The translations under genes and the position numbers were made by a program. Of a stretch of DNA of 41,114 nucleotides, positions 20,441 to 32,978 are shown piece after piece (the stretch's first letter is position 1; every line of letters starts with the position of its first letter). This stretch comes from Pseudocercospora fijiensis CIRAD86 (lineage: Eukaryota > Ascomycota > Dothideomycetes > Mycosphaerellales > Mycosphaerellaceae). Location: positions 5,325,719-5,366,832 of the forward strand of contig NW_006921532.1 of assembly GCF_000340215.1 (NCBI RefSeq), read 5' to 3'. Under the pieces are notes generated by a model. The model had not been told where the DNA came from. It did not search any database and was given only the letters and a program-made list of their open reading frames with translations.

Positions 20441-23400
20441 GCGTCGCACTAACTATTAGCCTCGTACGGCGTAAAACTATCGATATTGTACTAGCTATAA
20501 TACGCTCCTACCTTATATAGGATACGAAGGGTACTAGCTATTAAACTAAGGCTATACTAGACCCGGGGAATTCGGTTAGTGCCCTTATTAGCTATCGCCT
20601 AGCTAAGCAATTAGACCTTCGACAATTGCCTAGAACTAACCTGCTAACCCTTGCTTGGTTTAATAACGCTCGGCACTTAACCTATAGGGCCTACTATGTT
20701 CCTATAGTTCTAAAGGACGACCTCGGAAATGAACGCCTACTAGACTTCACTGCCTACGTAGTAGATATAGACAACCTATATAGGGGAGCTACTATTGTTA
20801 TTAGCAACCCTGTTCTTAAGTACTACGCTATAGCTATAGACTTAGGTATTTAGAAGTAGCGATTTGGAATCGCTAGGAAAGAGGACATTAAATACATTAA
20901 TATTAGCGAGTGCCCTAACGATATTAGGGTCCTGTTTATTAGCAACTTAATACCCGCCTTAGCTAATCCGACTACCGATCTGCTCGGTAGTAATAACGAT
21001 AAACCTATGCCCCCTAATGATCCTAATTAGCTTGCTCGCATACTAGAGCCTATTAGAGAGACCTATATTAATGTGTTCGAATACTACTTAGCATCGACAT
21101 TGCCTATGTTTAAAGAGACGGATTATAAGATTAAGATTATAGAGGGCAAAGAGGTTCCTTTTAGCCCCCTCTATAACCTTAGCGAACGGGAGCTTGCTAT
21201 ATTACGTAAGTATCTAGAGGAAAACCTAGCTAATAGCCGCATTCGGTATAGTAACAGCCCTGCTAGTGCACTAATCCTGTTTGTTCTAAAGAAGGATAGT
21301 AGCCTACGGTTATACGTCGATTACCGTAGACTTAATACTGTTACTATTAAAGACCGCTATCTACTTCCGCTTATTAATAAGACCCTCGATCGCCTTTCTA
21401 GCGCTTACTACTATACTATACTAGATATTAAGGATGCGTACTATCGTATCTGCATTCGTAAGGGCGACGAATAGAAAACAGCCTTCTGTACTCGCTATAG
21501 CTATTTCGAATACTTAGTTATACTATTCGGCTTGGCTAATGCCCCTACAATATTCTAGTCCTATATTAATCGGGCCTTTTCGGGTCTATTAGACTATCTC
21601 TATATAGTTTACCTAGATAACATCCTAGTTTATATATATTTACCTAATATTATAGAACACTAAGCCGTAGTACGCAAGGTCCTTAACCGCCTACGAGCCT
21701 ATAGGCTGTATTGCAAACCTTCTAAATGCACCTTTGCTACTAAAGAGGTGTTATTCCTTAGCTTCCTCATTTCGACCGAGGGTATTAAGGCTAATCCTAA
21801 CCGGATTAAAACAATTACTAAATAGCCTATTCCTACGTCTATTAAAGAGCTTTAATTATTCCTAGGTTTTGCTAATTTCTACCGTCGGTTTATTAAGGGC
21901 TATTTACGGCATATAATGCCCCTAACTAAGCTTACTAAAACTAAGGCTAACCTAACTAGAGAGTTCAAATAGACTAACAGAGCATAAGCCGCTTTTAACG
22001 GCCTAAAGTAACGCTTTACTAATGTCCCCTTATTGTACTATTTCGTGCTAAGTAAGCAGATCCGAATTAAAACTAACGCTTTACAGTTCGCTATATTAGC
22101 TATTATATTATAGCAGGCTAATAACACCTATTAGCACCCGATTGCCTTCTTTTTACGGAAGATAATCGATATAGAACGTCGGTACGAGACCTACGAGTAA
22201 GAGCTCCTAGCAATCGTAGAAGCCTTTAAGTACTAGCGCTATTATCTCGATAGTGCTTAGCACCCTATTTAGGTCTATACGGACTATAACAACCTCCGTA
22301 GAATTACGAAGGTTACTAGGGTTATAGGTCGATAGGCTAGATAGGCCGTCTACCTCGCTAGGTTCGATTTTAATATATTATATCGGCTAGGCGTAAGTAA
22401 CCCTACTAATAGCCTATCGAGGCGACCTAATTACGATAGCGAAACCTAATACATTAATTCTCTGTTTCTAACCCTGCAGTATAAGATTACTATAGACCTT
22501 ACTATAAAGCAGGCGTAGGATAAGCGGACTTCCGGACCCCGCGGCGGTAACAAATACTATAGCGGAGTTGTCGTTCTTCTAGTATACGTTAAAAAGGACG
22601 TAGATCGCTCGAGCTATAACGACTCGATTAAAGATATTGCTATCTATAGCGATAGCACTATAGAAGAGGTTGCAGTTAATCCGGCTGCTAGTACTATTAG
22701 ATATATATAATACGTACCTCGTTCGATAGCGAGGGTGCTATTAAATAACCTTATAAATAGGGATAGTCAATCGTTTATAGATAAGCTATTGCGTACTTAG
22801 TAGAGGGACGCCTTTACTATTAAGCGTATTAATAGGCTTGTAAGTAGGCGGGCGACCCGATCTAGCAAGAGTAACAATAATTAGTCGATCGACGACAAAG
22901 GTTACTTAAAGTTTAAGGGTAGATACTATATCCCCGCTAAACAATCGATTAGACAAGAGCTTTTAAAGAGGCACTATAATAGTAAACTCGCTAGTTACTA
23001 TAGTATAGAGAGGTCGCACGAGTTACTATCGCGTATATACTACTAGCTAAATAGTAAGCGGTATATAAAGGAGTATATATAGACCTATATAGTATACTAG
23101 CGAGTCAAAGTACTAAAGCACTTACTATTTAGCGAGTTGTCTTCACTCCCTGTTCTAAAGAAGCCTTTTGTAGAGCTTATAATAGACTTTATTATAGGCC
23201 TTCCCCCTACTAAGCGAAGAGGAAGCAAAGACATCTTTAACGCTATCCTAGTCGTCGTAGACCGATTTACTAAGGGCGCTCGTTACATCCCTGCTAGGAA
23301 GGATTAGACAGCTATTAACTTAGCTAAGTTACTATAGAATAACATCTTCTATAGCTATTAGGGAACCCCTAAGGGGATAGTCTCTAACTAAGGCTCGATA

Positions 23401-24318
23401 TTTATATCTTACTATTAGAGTAAGATATGCCTATAGCTAAGACTTAAGCATCGCCTGTCTATAGCATTCTATCTACAAACAGATAGCTAGACCGAGAGGC
23501 AGAATGCTACGCTATAGCAGTACCTGCGTAGCTATATTAATAAGAACCCTAACGACTAGGTTAACCTCCTACAACTAGCCGAATTCGTATATAATAATAG
23601 TATCTACTTATCTACTAAGGTATTACCTTATTTCGCTATAATAGGCTAAAACGCTACTATACTACAAGACCCCTTGTCGCTCGAGGCCGAGCGTAAGGAA
23701 AGGGAAGCGGGTCAAGGTCAACCTAAAACACTAGCGGCTATTAAGAAGGTTTAAAAGATGCGAGAGATTTACGCCAAGATAGCTAACAAACTAGCAAAGG
23801 CCTAGGCCTATTAGAAGGCCTATTATAACAAACACTATACGCTAATAACCTTTAAGCAAGGCGACATAGTTATACTAAGCACTAAGAACCTCCGTATCCG
23901 TAAATACCTATCGCCTAATAGCAAAACAAGGCCTAAGCTCGCACTAAGATATATTAGCCTATTCTGTATCCGAGAACCGAAGGGCAATAGCTAGGCCTAC
24001 TAGTTATAGCTCCCTCCTTATTATACTATCTATAATACCTTCTACGTATCCCTCCTTAAGCCGTACTACCTACGTAAAGGGGATAAAGCACCTGCTAAAT
24101 CCGAGGATATACTAGCTAATAGAGAAGAGCTATAGTCTATAGAACGTATCCTAAAGCATCGGACTAGATAGGGCAAGAAGGAGTACCTATTAAGATAGTA
24201 AGGCTATTTACCTAAATAGGACTTATAGGAAGCTAAAGCCTCTTTCGAAGATATAACTAAGTTGTTAGATAAGTATTAGACTAGCGTAAAGAACAAGAAG
24301 AAGGCTAAAAGCTTATAA
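20441..24318 (+). pseudogene. Element 1 pol relic (PR-RT-RH-IN-chromodomain)
   Basis: One frame runs about 1,290 codons to the stop at 24316-24318. Protease: AILDPGNSVSALIS at about 20555. Reverse transcriptase: [20 protein letters not shown] at about 21150, [20 protein letters not shown] at about 21280, and the catalytic motif YLDN at 21610-21621 (second Asp lost by GAC to AAC). RNase H: FAILAIIL and YE-ELLAIVEAFKY at about 22190. Integrase: IDFIIGLPPTKRRGSKDIF at about 23190, the second catalytic Asp changed (IVSN), the Glu kept in TERQNATL at about 23490. Chromodomain: SIERILKHRTR-GKKEYLLR at about 24140. In-frame stops are TAG/TAA only. Confidence 0.93.
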
Positions 24319-24340
24319 TGTTACTATCGGGGCCTAGGAT

Positions 24341-24366
24341 TAATGCTACCCCCGGGGTGCTATTAG
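24341..24366. other. GC-cored palindrome, copy 1
   Basis: taatgctacccccggggtgc tatta, an imperfect palindrome starting 22 bp after the element 1 pol stop. It is one of five related CCCCGGGG-centred palindromes in the window, the others at 29585, 32825, 40546 and 40984. Confidence 0.7.
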
Positions 24367-25579
24367 CTAACTAATTAGAGGCAAGCAATTATTAGCAACA
24401 AAGGACAATAAGACTATACTACTATAGTAGATGCGCGTCGAGCGTTAATAAACGCGCTATAACTATTAACTAATCGCCTACTCTTTTAAGGGATCTACCT
24501 CTTTACTAGCGCAACCTATAAGACCCTTCTCTTAGCGCCCCCTTTTATTCCTTCCTTCTATCGGGGCCTTAAGGCCTAGGCGATCTACGAGGACGGCGCG
24601 CGCGCAAACAGTAATAATAATAATAACGACGGCACGGCCGGCGCGGCTATATTAGTAACGGTATTGCGGAGTGTATTGTTAGTAGAAGAAGGAGATTAGA
24701 AGCGAGGTAAAGTTAGCGCTAAGACGACTAGCGCCGCTATTATTAATATTACTTGCTATTGTCGCTATACTTACGAAGACAACCTTACCTATACTACGAG
24801 CCTAAGGCACCTTTAATTAAAACTTTAATTAAAGCTTTAAGCCTATTAAAGGTTTGATTAAACCTTTAAGGCCGAGTCAAAACTTTAAGCCGCTTAAAAG
24901 ATTAAGTAGACTAATAGACTAACTAACTAAGGGCAAAACTATAGAGCTAAGCTAGCTAGGGTCGATCTTGCGGATAATAGGTTACTCCTCGATCTATCTA
25001 ACCCTTTAAGCGAGGCGAACCTCTACTACTATACTTATAATAGCCTTTACTTATAGAAACTAGACGAGCTATGTTTTTTAAAAGATAAGATAAGATTGAC
25101 AATTAAAGGCTACTAAACCTAACTAATTAGGGCTAGTAAAACTACGATAGTAAATAATAGCCCTCGTAATAATAAGAACAATCCCTCGTAATAATAAGAA
25201 CAACCCTCGGAAGCGGATATTTCTAGGTCTTTTAAGAGTAGACGTAGAGAACTCGGTACGATATTACTTAGAACGGGGGCAGTGCTATAATACCCCGTAT
25301 ACCTACCTATTATAGTAGGGAAGGTACGCTCGTATTGTAATTAGTCGATAGTCCTTAATTCTTATAGTTATATATTACTTTATTATATGTAAGGATAGCG
25401 TAGTTAGAGTTAGACATTATATTAGAAGGTAAGGTTTAATATAGTTATATAATCGGTAGTTATACGTTCGATTTAGCGCGGACTAAGCGGCTTATTAGGC
25501 CTACTAAGTTAGTAGCAATAGAGGTTGAGACTAGAACAAAGACCGGCTACGGGGACGCGGCCTTTAGAAGGGAAGCGTA
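24367..25579 (+). other. Element 1 3' untranslated region
   Basis: No gene is seen in this 1.2-kb stretch. It contains AT-rich palindromes at about 24811-24871 (tttaattaaa twice, then aaaggtttgattaaaccttt), a 22-bp tandem duplication (ccctcgtaataataagaaca, at about 25164-25210) and a polypurine tract agaagggaag at 25566-25575 just before the 3' LTR. The part from 25105 on is shared with 8378-8830, where the 22-bp unit is single. Confidence 0.75.
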
Positions 25580-25777
25580 TATTAGGACTAAAGAGGTTAT
25601 ACGTAATTGGTATGTAACCGGGCTCGAGTAAAGCTAGGGTCTCGATGCCTTAGGTAGGGCTTAGCGCTTAGCGTTAGGCTAACTAGCCCGCCTTCCTCCC
25701 TCTCCTCTTAGATCTCTATCGAATACTATACTAATTTACTACTACCCTATCTACCTACTAATATAACCCTTCTTATA
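25580..25777 (+). repeat. Element 1 3' LTR (198 bp)
   Basis: Begins tattaggactaaagagg and ends acccttcttata, nearly identical to 18618-18815. It is preceded by the polypurine tract at 25566-25575 and followed by the gtttc duplication. Confidence 0.93.
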
Positions 25778-25782
25778 GTTTC
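25778..25782. repeat. Right target-site duplication of element 1 (gtttc)
   Basis: Exact repeat of 18613-18617. Removing element 1 and one copy restores a continuous minus-strand pol frame in element 2. Confidence 0.92.
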
Positions 25783-28650
25783 TACCTACTATTCGTTACC
25801 TTTAGCGATAGGTATACTTACCTTATGCTCCTTGCTATCGCGCCTATACTAAGGCTCGAGGAGGGAAATATAGAAAACATTGTAGATCTTCGTGCTTAAC
25901 GGTAGTGCTAGGCGGTACGCCTACACTCCGACTACGTCGATAATGCGAAAAGGCCCTATATACTTCGGGCTAAGTTTCTTCTTTAGGACATCTAAGCTAA
26001 TATTCTTTATCGATAGTAAGACTAGGTCGCCTATACTATAGGTCTTAGTAGTGTAGTATATATTGTATTACTTAGCCTAGTATTCTACTGCTTTCTACTA
26101 GCGTTCTGTAAGCGTCTTATATGCTTTCTATAGTCGCTCCGTAGCGTCGATAGCTACTAGTACCCTTCCCTTAGTTAGCCCGTCCCGAGCTAGTAGCTTA
26201 TTTACGCTTAGCATTAAATTAGGGTTAAAGCCGTAGAGCATCTTAAAGGGGCTTATACGTAACGTAGGATAAGCGCTATTATTATAGGCAAACTCCGCCT
26301 AAGGCAACAATTTAGTCTAGTTATCCTAATTCTTAGAGCAATAGTATCGAAGATATTACTCGAGAGTCTAGTTCGCGCGTTCGGTTTACCCGTTAGTCTA
26401 AGGATAGAAGGCTATACTAAGCCTGCGCTTTATATACGCTTCGAAGTAGAAGTCGCTCTAAAACTAGCTAGTAAAAAGCGATCTACGATCGCTAACAATG
26501 CCTAATAGTACTCTAAAACGCCTAATTACCTCCCTTTAAAGGATATCCGCGAGTTCTACTGCTATATACTTCTTCGTCGTTAAGATAAAGAGGCTTATCT
26601 TCGTATAGCGGTCGACTATTACGAGGATCGTAGTATATACGTAGGTACCGAGCTTGCTCGGCGGGAGATCGGTAATAAAGTCTATCGTTAATTCTTGCTA
26701 AGGTCGGGTCGGTATAGGCAGGGTAGCGAGCTCGCTATATAGGCGATAGCGCTTCGCCTTCGACCGTTAATAAATTCTATAGATACGGATATAGGCCGTA
26801 ATATCCTCGGCTATCTTCGGCTAGAAGTACTTTCGGCGTATTAGGTCTATAGTCTTAGCTACACTAAAGTGTCTAGCTAAAGGGTCGTCGTAGTATATAC
26901 GTATTAGCTACGTACGCAATGCGTAGTCCTTAGGGATATATAGCGTATCGCCGTAGTAAATAAGGTTACTACGACGAGAATAGCTAGGCGGGAGGTTAGA
27001 ACTACTTAATAAGGCTAAGCTACCCGACGGTAAGCTTGTCTCGTATAAGCCTCCTCCTTTCGCTTACTCTAGCTATTATAAAGTACGTACGAAACTAAGG
27101 ATTATATTAGGCGTCTCGTAGTAGGGCCCGTTATTCCTAACGATAGTAGCCGCTACTCTTACGGGACTACTAATAAAACTCTTACGTTCCGCTAGCGCTA
27201 TACTAGCGTCTCGTATCCCTATATATATAATAGAGATACGTTTTATAATCGGCTCGATATCCTCGGGTAGATTTAACTATAGAGCTGGTTTCGACTATAA
27301 TATAGGGAGAAGGTTGTTCGCCGCCTGCGACTCGCTCTTATAGTCGCTACGTCGCGAAGGTATATTAGCTAGATTTCGTTTACTAGCCCGATGTTTAATA
27401 GTAAAGTTAAAAGGTATAAAAAAGGTCGCCTATCTTACCTACCTTCCGATAAGCTACTTTATCTTTATAAAGCCCTTAAGATTAGCGTAGTCGATAACTA
27501 CGCGGATCGTATACTAGGCGCCGTCGAGGTACGGGCGCTAATACTTAAAGGATTCGATAACCGCTAGGAGCTCCTAGTTATAGGTCTTATAGTTAATCTC
27601 TACGGGGATTATTTTTTATAACTAGAAGGCTAGGGGGTGCTAATTCCCGTCTTCGCTCTATTGTAATATAATTCCTACTAAGGCGAACGTAGAGGCATCG
27701 GTCTCGATACGTAGGGGCTTCGTAGGATTATAGTATCGCAATATCGAGGCCGAGCTAAAGGTAGCCTTTAGCTAGCGGAACGCTTGCTCCTCGCTTTCGC
27801 CCTACGGGACCTAACCTAGCTTCCGGCTATTTACGGCTCCTTTTAATAGGGCGGTTAGTAGTATAACGATCCGGGAGTAATTAGGGATAAACCTCCGGTA
27901 GAAGTTATAGAATCCGAGGAAGGATTAAACCTCCTTTAGCGTTAATAGGCGAGGCTACTTATTAATAGCGTTTACCCTACGCTAATCTATCGATACGCCT
28001 TCGGTACTAACGATAAATCCTAGGAATTCGACTTCTTTCTTCTAGAAGGAACACTTCTTCCTATTTGCGTATAGCGCAAACTTTCTAAGCTGCGTAAGGA
28101 TAGCGCGTACGTCTCGTACGTAGTCCTCTCGCGTTTTACTATAGATAAGAATATCGTTAAGGTAGACGATACAGCAAATATTAACTAGGCTAGCTAACGC
28201 CCTATTAATGTATCCTTAAAATATAGCAGGAGTATTAGTAAGCCTAAAAGGTATTACCTTATACTCGAAGTGCCCGTACTGTATACGGAACGCAGTCTTC
28301 TACTCGTCGCCTCGCTTAATACAGATACGGTAATATGTATCCTAAAGGTCTAAGGACGTATACTATTTAGCGTCCTTAAGCCTATTAAGCGTTTCGCTAA
28401 TAAGAGGTAGGGGGTAACGATTTTTAATAGTAATCTCGTTTAGCCCCCTATAATCGACGTAGAGTCTTAGACTACTATCCTTCTTTAGTACGAATAGGAT
28501 CGGCGTATCCGCCTCGCTTATACTAAGCTAGATCTAATTATTCTCTAAGGCTAAGCTTAGGTAATTATAAAGGTCGCTAAGCTCTCTTCCTAAAGAATAG
28601 TAGAGAGGTTTATATAGCGGCTTCGTTCCGGTATTAGCTAGTAACCGGCC
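25783..28650 (-). pseudogene. Element 2 pol (RT-RH-IN) relic of a Ty3/gypsy chromovirus
   Basis: On the minus strand the order is reverse transcriptase, RNase H, integrase, running toward the chromodomain now at 18453-18617. Reverse transcriptase starts with TGTKPLYKPLYYSLGRELSD at about 28625, then [16 protein letters not shown] at about 28490-28445. The catalytic motif reads YLND at 28153-28164 (first Asp to Asn by TpG to TpA). SFLGFYNFYRRFIPNYSRIV lies at about 27910. Integrase shows TIDFITDLPPSKLGTYVYTT at about 26690 and AYNNSAYPTLRISPFKMLYG at about 26290; the tail has LPLSTKIYNVF-ISLLEP at about 25900. Gag and protease are missing, so the element is truncated near 28650 on its 5' side. 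Confidence 0.9.
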
Positions 28651-29584
28651 CTACACCTATAGGCTAGTTTTGAGCCTATATAAGAGGCCTCCTTCTATAG
28701 AGTAGACAGATTATTAACCTCGTATAGCACATTGTTTATGTTACACTTCTATAATGCCTATATTGTAGGGCTCTAGTTATTAGCCTAAGCGACAGTCTCG
28801 TTATCCTATCTTGCTAAACATAGCTGCCTATATTGCTATAGGTTATATTACCCTCGGTAGCCTATACTATTGCTATAAGTAGTAGTAGTAGTGTTAGTTT
28901 CCGTCCTTTATTAGAGCCGAAGGTAGGGCTATCTCTTTATATCTAACAGGTTCGGGTGTGTTAAAGGTAGTCTCTAGGTACGAATAGCTATAACCGAAGC
29001 GAGGGTATAATAAGAGCCTACGATACGGACGATACCGAAGTATCTTAAGGGGCCGTTACGACAAGCAGAGAAACCTCTTAACGAGGGCATCGCTTTAACC
29101 CCGAAAAACTACAAACCCTTAGGACTATTACAGCTTAGGGCCTAGTCTATAACTATAGCTAGCTTCTAAGGACTCGGCTCCGGGTCGAAGACCTATTTAG
29201 TACCGCTTGCTCGAGATAAGCTACCGCCCGCCTAAGGAGGAGATAGATTAATTACCTATCGGCCTTACTTAGTTTGCTAAGACTATCTATACGATAGCAA
29301 TTTCTAGATTACAGGTCGGATGCCTAGACAGTTCCCCTATTAACCGGGTAAATTGCTTCGGGATTCGCTACCTCGTTTAGATAGTGTTTAGCCTTCTACT
29401 AAAAAAAAAAGAAGGTCCCTACCCCCCGCCTAGCTAAAGGAGATAACGATAGTTAGTAAAGCGACTAGTTTCTAGGATCTAGGTGTGAATAGAGATTGCA
29501 GTTCCTTCCTCCGAGCGGCTTTTGTCTAAATTTACTAAATTAAAGCTCCTAGGGATGTCTAGGCGACCCCTAGGAGGCCAAACT
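28651..29584. other. Stretch without assignable gene between elements 2 and 3
   Basis: Two overlapping plus-strand frames at about 29000-29400 are broken only by TAG/TAA and look partly coding (one has RGHRFNPEKLQTLRTITA and ASGFATSFR; the other has YLKGPLR and PLNEGIALTPKNYKPLGLLQ). I cannot choose between them or name a family. A small inverted repeat (tataggct...agcctata) lies at about 28658-28680, a (gta)n run near 28885 and an A-run at 29400-29410. The 5' LTR of element 3 was sought here and not found. Confidence 0.35.
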
Positions 29585-29611
29585 CTAATACTACCCCGGG
29601 GGTAATATTAG
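29585..29611. other. GC-cored palindrome, copy 2
   Basis: Starts ctaatactaccccggggg and closes with taatattag. It lies about 120 bp upstream of the element 3 gag start and is nearly identical in core to the copy at 40984, although the flanks are unrelated. Confidence 0.75.
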
Positions 29612-29730
29612 AAGAAAATAGCCTAGCATACTATTTTCTCGTATAGTAACATCGAAACAAACCAAACCTATAATATACACTAAAAACACTTTCCTATAGC
29701 ATTTTATTTTAACTACTTTATAACAATCGA

Positions 29731-32700
29731 ATAAGCTCTAGCGAAAGCGAGTATTACGAATTAGCGGAATCTTCGGAATCTAATAACCTACCGGACCCTA
29801 TTAACGAAGAAATCAGGCGACGACTAGTTGTTATAAGCGCTATCGACCTAGGGGCTATCGAGCCTTCTACGCCCGAGGCTCTCTACAATGTCGTTATAAA
29901 GATAATTTAAGGGCAAACTAACCTTCTCCGTTAGAACAGGCGTCGCCCGCTAGAGCTAGGAAGTAGTAGGAACCCTTTATTCGAAGGATAGAACGCTACG
30001 GCGTACGTAGAACGCTTTAAGGACAACTTAGCTAAGTACGGACTCGAAGAGGAGTCGGACTAGTACAAGGTCCGGTCTCTTACGAGGACTACTATTACTA
30101 AGCTTTACCGAACCCTTAGGACCCTAGTTAGCTACCTAGAAAAGGACGATAAGTCTAATACCGACTAGGAGGTCTTTAAGCAGGCCTTTATAAGGGAGTA
30201 TCGGGATCGCGATAGCCGTCGCATTAAAGGCAGTCGTACGTAGCTTAAGAACCTCTATATAGAGAGGCGCACCGAAGATAACGACCTAAAGGAGTACGTC
30301 CGCGAGTTTGTTAAGTTAGCGGACGGTATCGACTAGTAGGACCTCGAGAATTCTTAGAGAACGAGGCTACTCCTTAAAGGGTTGCCGTAGTCTACGGCTA
30401 AGCGTATCTTCCGTCGCTATAAGCTTAGCAAAGCTAATCCTAAGACCTTTAGGAAGTACAAAGAGGTCCTAGAGGCTATTAAGGACGATATTAACAGCTC
30501 CGCCGATATAAAGAAGTTTATTTACGGCGAGGACCGGAATAACCTAGCCTAGGTAAGGAACGATGCCTCGGGAACTAGAGGGCCTAAGTTTCTTCCTAAA
30601 TCGCAAAGTAGTCCTAGTATCGTAACTCCTACTATTACTAAGCATTCTTAGGACGTTGCGGACTTAGCTAAATCCCTAGCCTAGCTCAACCTTAATACGA
30701 AAGCACTATAGCGAGTTAGGGAGGTCCTTAATACTAGTATACTAAAGGATATACTACTAGTCTACTAGGTCTCCGATCCTAACTACCCTAAGGCCCCTTT
30801 AGTTAACGTCTATACTATACGGAAGATCTATTCTAACTTAGATAGCAAGTGCTAGATGTGCGGCGGTTTCAAATATGTTTAATTAGACTACCCTATCTAG
30901 AAAGAGCTTCTTAAGAGGAAGCTCGTTATACAAGTAAATAGTCGGTTCTACTATACCGATACTAGCGACAAGATTGACTTCGAGTAGGATCGTAGAGCCC
31001 CGAAGCTGCCTTAACTTAGGAGTCTTCTAGAGAAGAAATATAGTAGCAAGATCGAGTTTAAGGATACTAGGAATAGTACCCTCGCTACTATTGCTAAACG
31101 AGAAACTTAGAAGGTTAAGGCAAAATAGATTAAGGAGCGGAGTAGTAACGGTACTACTAAGCCTATTAAAGTCAACTTTGTTTCTTAGGACCCGGACGCA
31201 GTTACTAATGTTTACGCGGTTACTAAGAATAGCGTAGATGTCTACGCTACTATAAGGTCCTAAACTTAGTCGTCCTAAACCTAGTCCTAGGGCAAGGATA
31301 AGAGCCCGTAGAACCCTACCCGCCCTAGTGCGGCAGCCTCTACTAGGATACTTAAGAAGCAGGCAGCTAATAAGGCTAAGAAATAGCGAGAATTAGTCGC
31401 TAAGACTAAGACACTCTAGACAGCCGAAGACCGTACAACCCGAGCTAGTATAGCTACTCCGGAGGTACTAGAGACTCCCGATATCGATATAGAGGATAAT
31501 ACTACCGACCTTAGTAGTACCCTAGGCCTAGCTAACCCGCCGGCCTATAAACGAAAGTTAGCCGACCTAAAGAGCTTTCGCTTTAATAGGTATATAAAGA
31601 AGTATAGTGCCGGGCCTACTAACTCTTACGATACAAAGGCAAATACTCTCTTCTAGGCTTTATAGTTCCTAGACCTTAAGTCTAACGTATCTATAGGAGA
31701 GCTTCTAGCGTACGGTTTGCCTACTAACCTATTCTAGAGCCGGATTCCTAACGATGCTACCTTTATAAAAGACCTTATAGCCCTCCGACGTAAATAGGGA
31801 TAAGAGGACTATATCGACGTCTCTTCCCTATAGTTCCTTCCTAAATTTTCAGAGGCCTAGGAGTTAATAGAAGGCGAATTAGTAACCTACGAGAGCTAGG
31901 AGACTATCGATAATGCTAACGAAGAGGGGATTAAGGAGATAGGCCGAGGGGATAATAATAATGCCGACCCTGCTTCGGTTTCAGTTTCTATTAAGGCTAT
32001 CCGATTTACTAGCTAACAAATCGGTCGAGTAGGACCTCCTCGACCTAAGGAACTTTACTCTATCCCTAATAATATAGACCTTTCCGTAGTTACCCGTTCC
32101 TTTACCGTCGTTCCCGCTATCTATATTTAAGTTACTATCGGAAGCTATAGTTAGTAGTTGCTAGCAATGCTTAATAATAGTTTAGAGTTGCTTGTTATAA
32201 GTAAGCGCTAGGCTAAACAGCTCCGACTACTAATAAACAGAGATATTTCCCTTAGTATATAGGGAGTAAATAGGGAGGTTGCGCTAGTAGGTGCCTACTA
32301 TAATATTATAGTAGACGCTTTCGGTATATGCTTTTCCTTTACCTTCTAGATTGCCGCTAACCCGAATACGCTAATTATTCTAGGTCGTCTATAGTCTCGT
32401 ATAACCCGGGGTATCTAGCGCAACTGCGACGATAGCTCCTAGGAAGGAACTATCGCTAACTAGAAGGGCAACTAAGTCGTATTTACTAGTTATATCGGAA
32501 ATACTAGCTACAAGTCCTACGAGGATATCCTTGCTACTTCTAAGCGCTCTTCGGGAAACGCTATAGCGCGGTTATAAGACCGGCAATCTGCGCTATAAGT
32601 TAATATAGCTTAAATAGGTTATATCTAGAGGTGCGCCGCTCCGTACGACAAGGCTAGTTTCTAGGCTCTATACTAAAGAGACGAATGCTCGAAGCGATAG

Positions 32701-32805
32701 CGAGTATAATAGTATAACGACTACCTAGTATACGAATCTCGGTAATAATACTATCGTAGGCATCGCCGCCGGAAGCGGATCTACCTAAGCCCGAATCCGA
32801 ACTAA
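29731..32805 (+). pseudogene. Element 3 gag-protease relic
   Basis: One frame of 1,025 codons, broken by TAG/TAA only. The likely start is the ATA at 29731 (a RIPed ATG), since an acidic N-terminus follows: SSSESEYYELAESSESNNLP. Capsid-like part: RNPLFEG-NATAYVERFKDN at about 29965, ATIKLYRTL-like residues and FIREYRDRDSRRIKGSRT at about 30190. A CCHC knuckle C-MCGGFKYV-LDYP lies at about 30851 (one Cys and the His changed). Aspartic protease: MLNNSLELLVIS at about 32170 (active Asp and Gly lost), ending with NTLIILGRL at about 32370. The stop at 32803 follows SPNPN. A GC-cored palindrome begins 19 bp later. Confidence 0.85.
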
Positions 32806-32824
32806 CTAATTAGAGCGCCGATCG

Positions 32825-32847
32825 AATAATACCCCGGGGGTATTATT
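32825..32847. other. GC-cored palindrome, copy 3 (perfect)
   Basis: aataatacccc and ggggtattatt, 11-bp perfect arms around a single G, just 3' of the element 3 gag stop. Confidence 0.85.
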
Positions 32848-32973
32848 AGGAATCTAACGTTTTCGCCGGAATTATAAATTAGGATTACTAGCTATATACC
32901 TACTAACTTAAGGAGACTTCTAATAAAGTTTACGCGCTATTCTATTACGCTAATCTCCGGGCCTAACGTTAAA

Positions 32974-32978
32974 GAGAG
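32974..32978. repeat. Left target-site duplication of the LTR-flanked unit (gagag)
   Basis: gagag at 32974-32978 precedes the left 163-bp repeat and is repeated at 36696-36700 after the right one. Confidence 0.85.

Larger units (their letters stand above)
18618..25777 (+). mobile_element. Element 1: complete Ty3/gypsy chromovirus, RIP-inactivated
   Basis: This 7,160-bp unit has two 198-bp LTRs, a 5-bp target duplication, a gag frame with zinc knuckle and a pol frame ordered protease, reverse transcriptase, RNase H, integrase and chromodomain, which defines a chromovirus. It is inserted in the opposite orientation into the pol gene of element 2. All domains are present, so it died by point mutation after a full-length insertion. 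A truncated relative of its 3' end lies at 8378-9019. Confidence 0.95.

Noticed and set aside
24341..25777. A 1.4-kb 3' LTR starting at the palindrome
   Set aside because: The 198-bp LTR pair and the exact gtttc duplication fix the element 1 borders; the palindrome is internal.
17403..29435. Shared ctaccccccgcct near 17405 and 29422 as LTR ends of element 2
   Set aside because: Only 13 low-complexity bases match, with no extension on either side.
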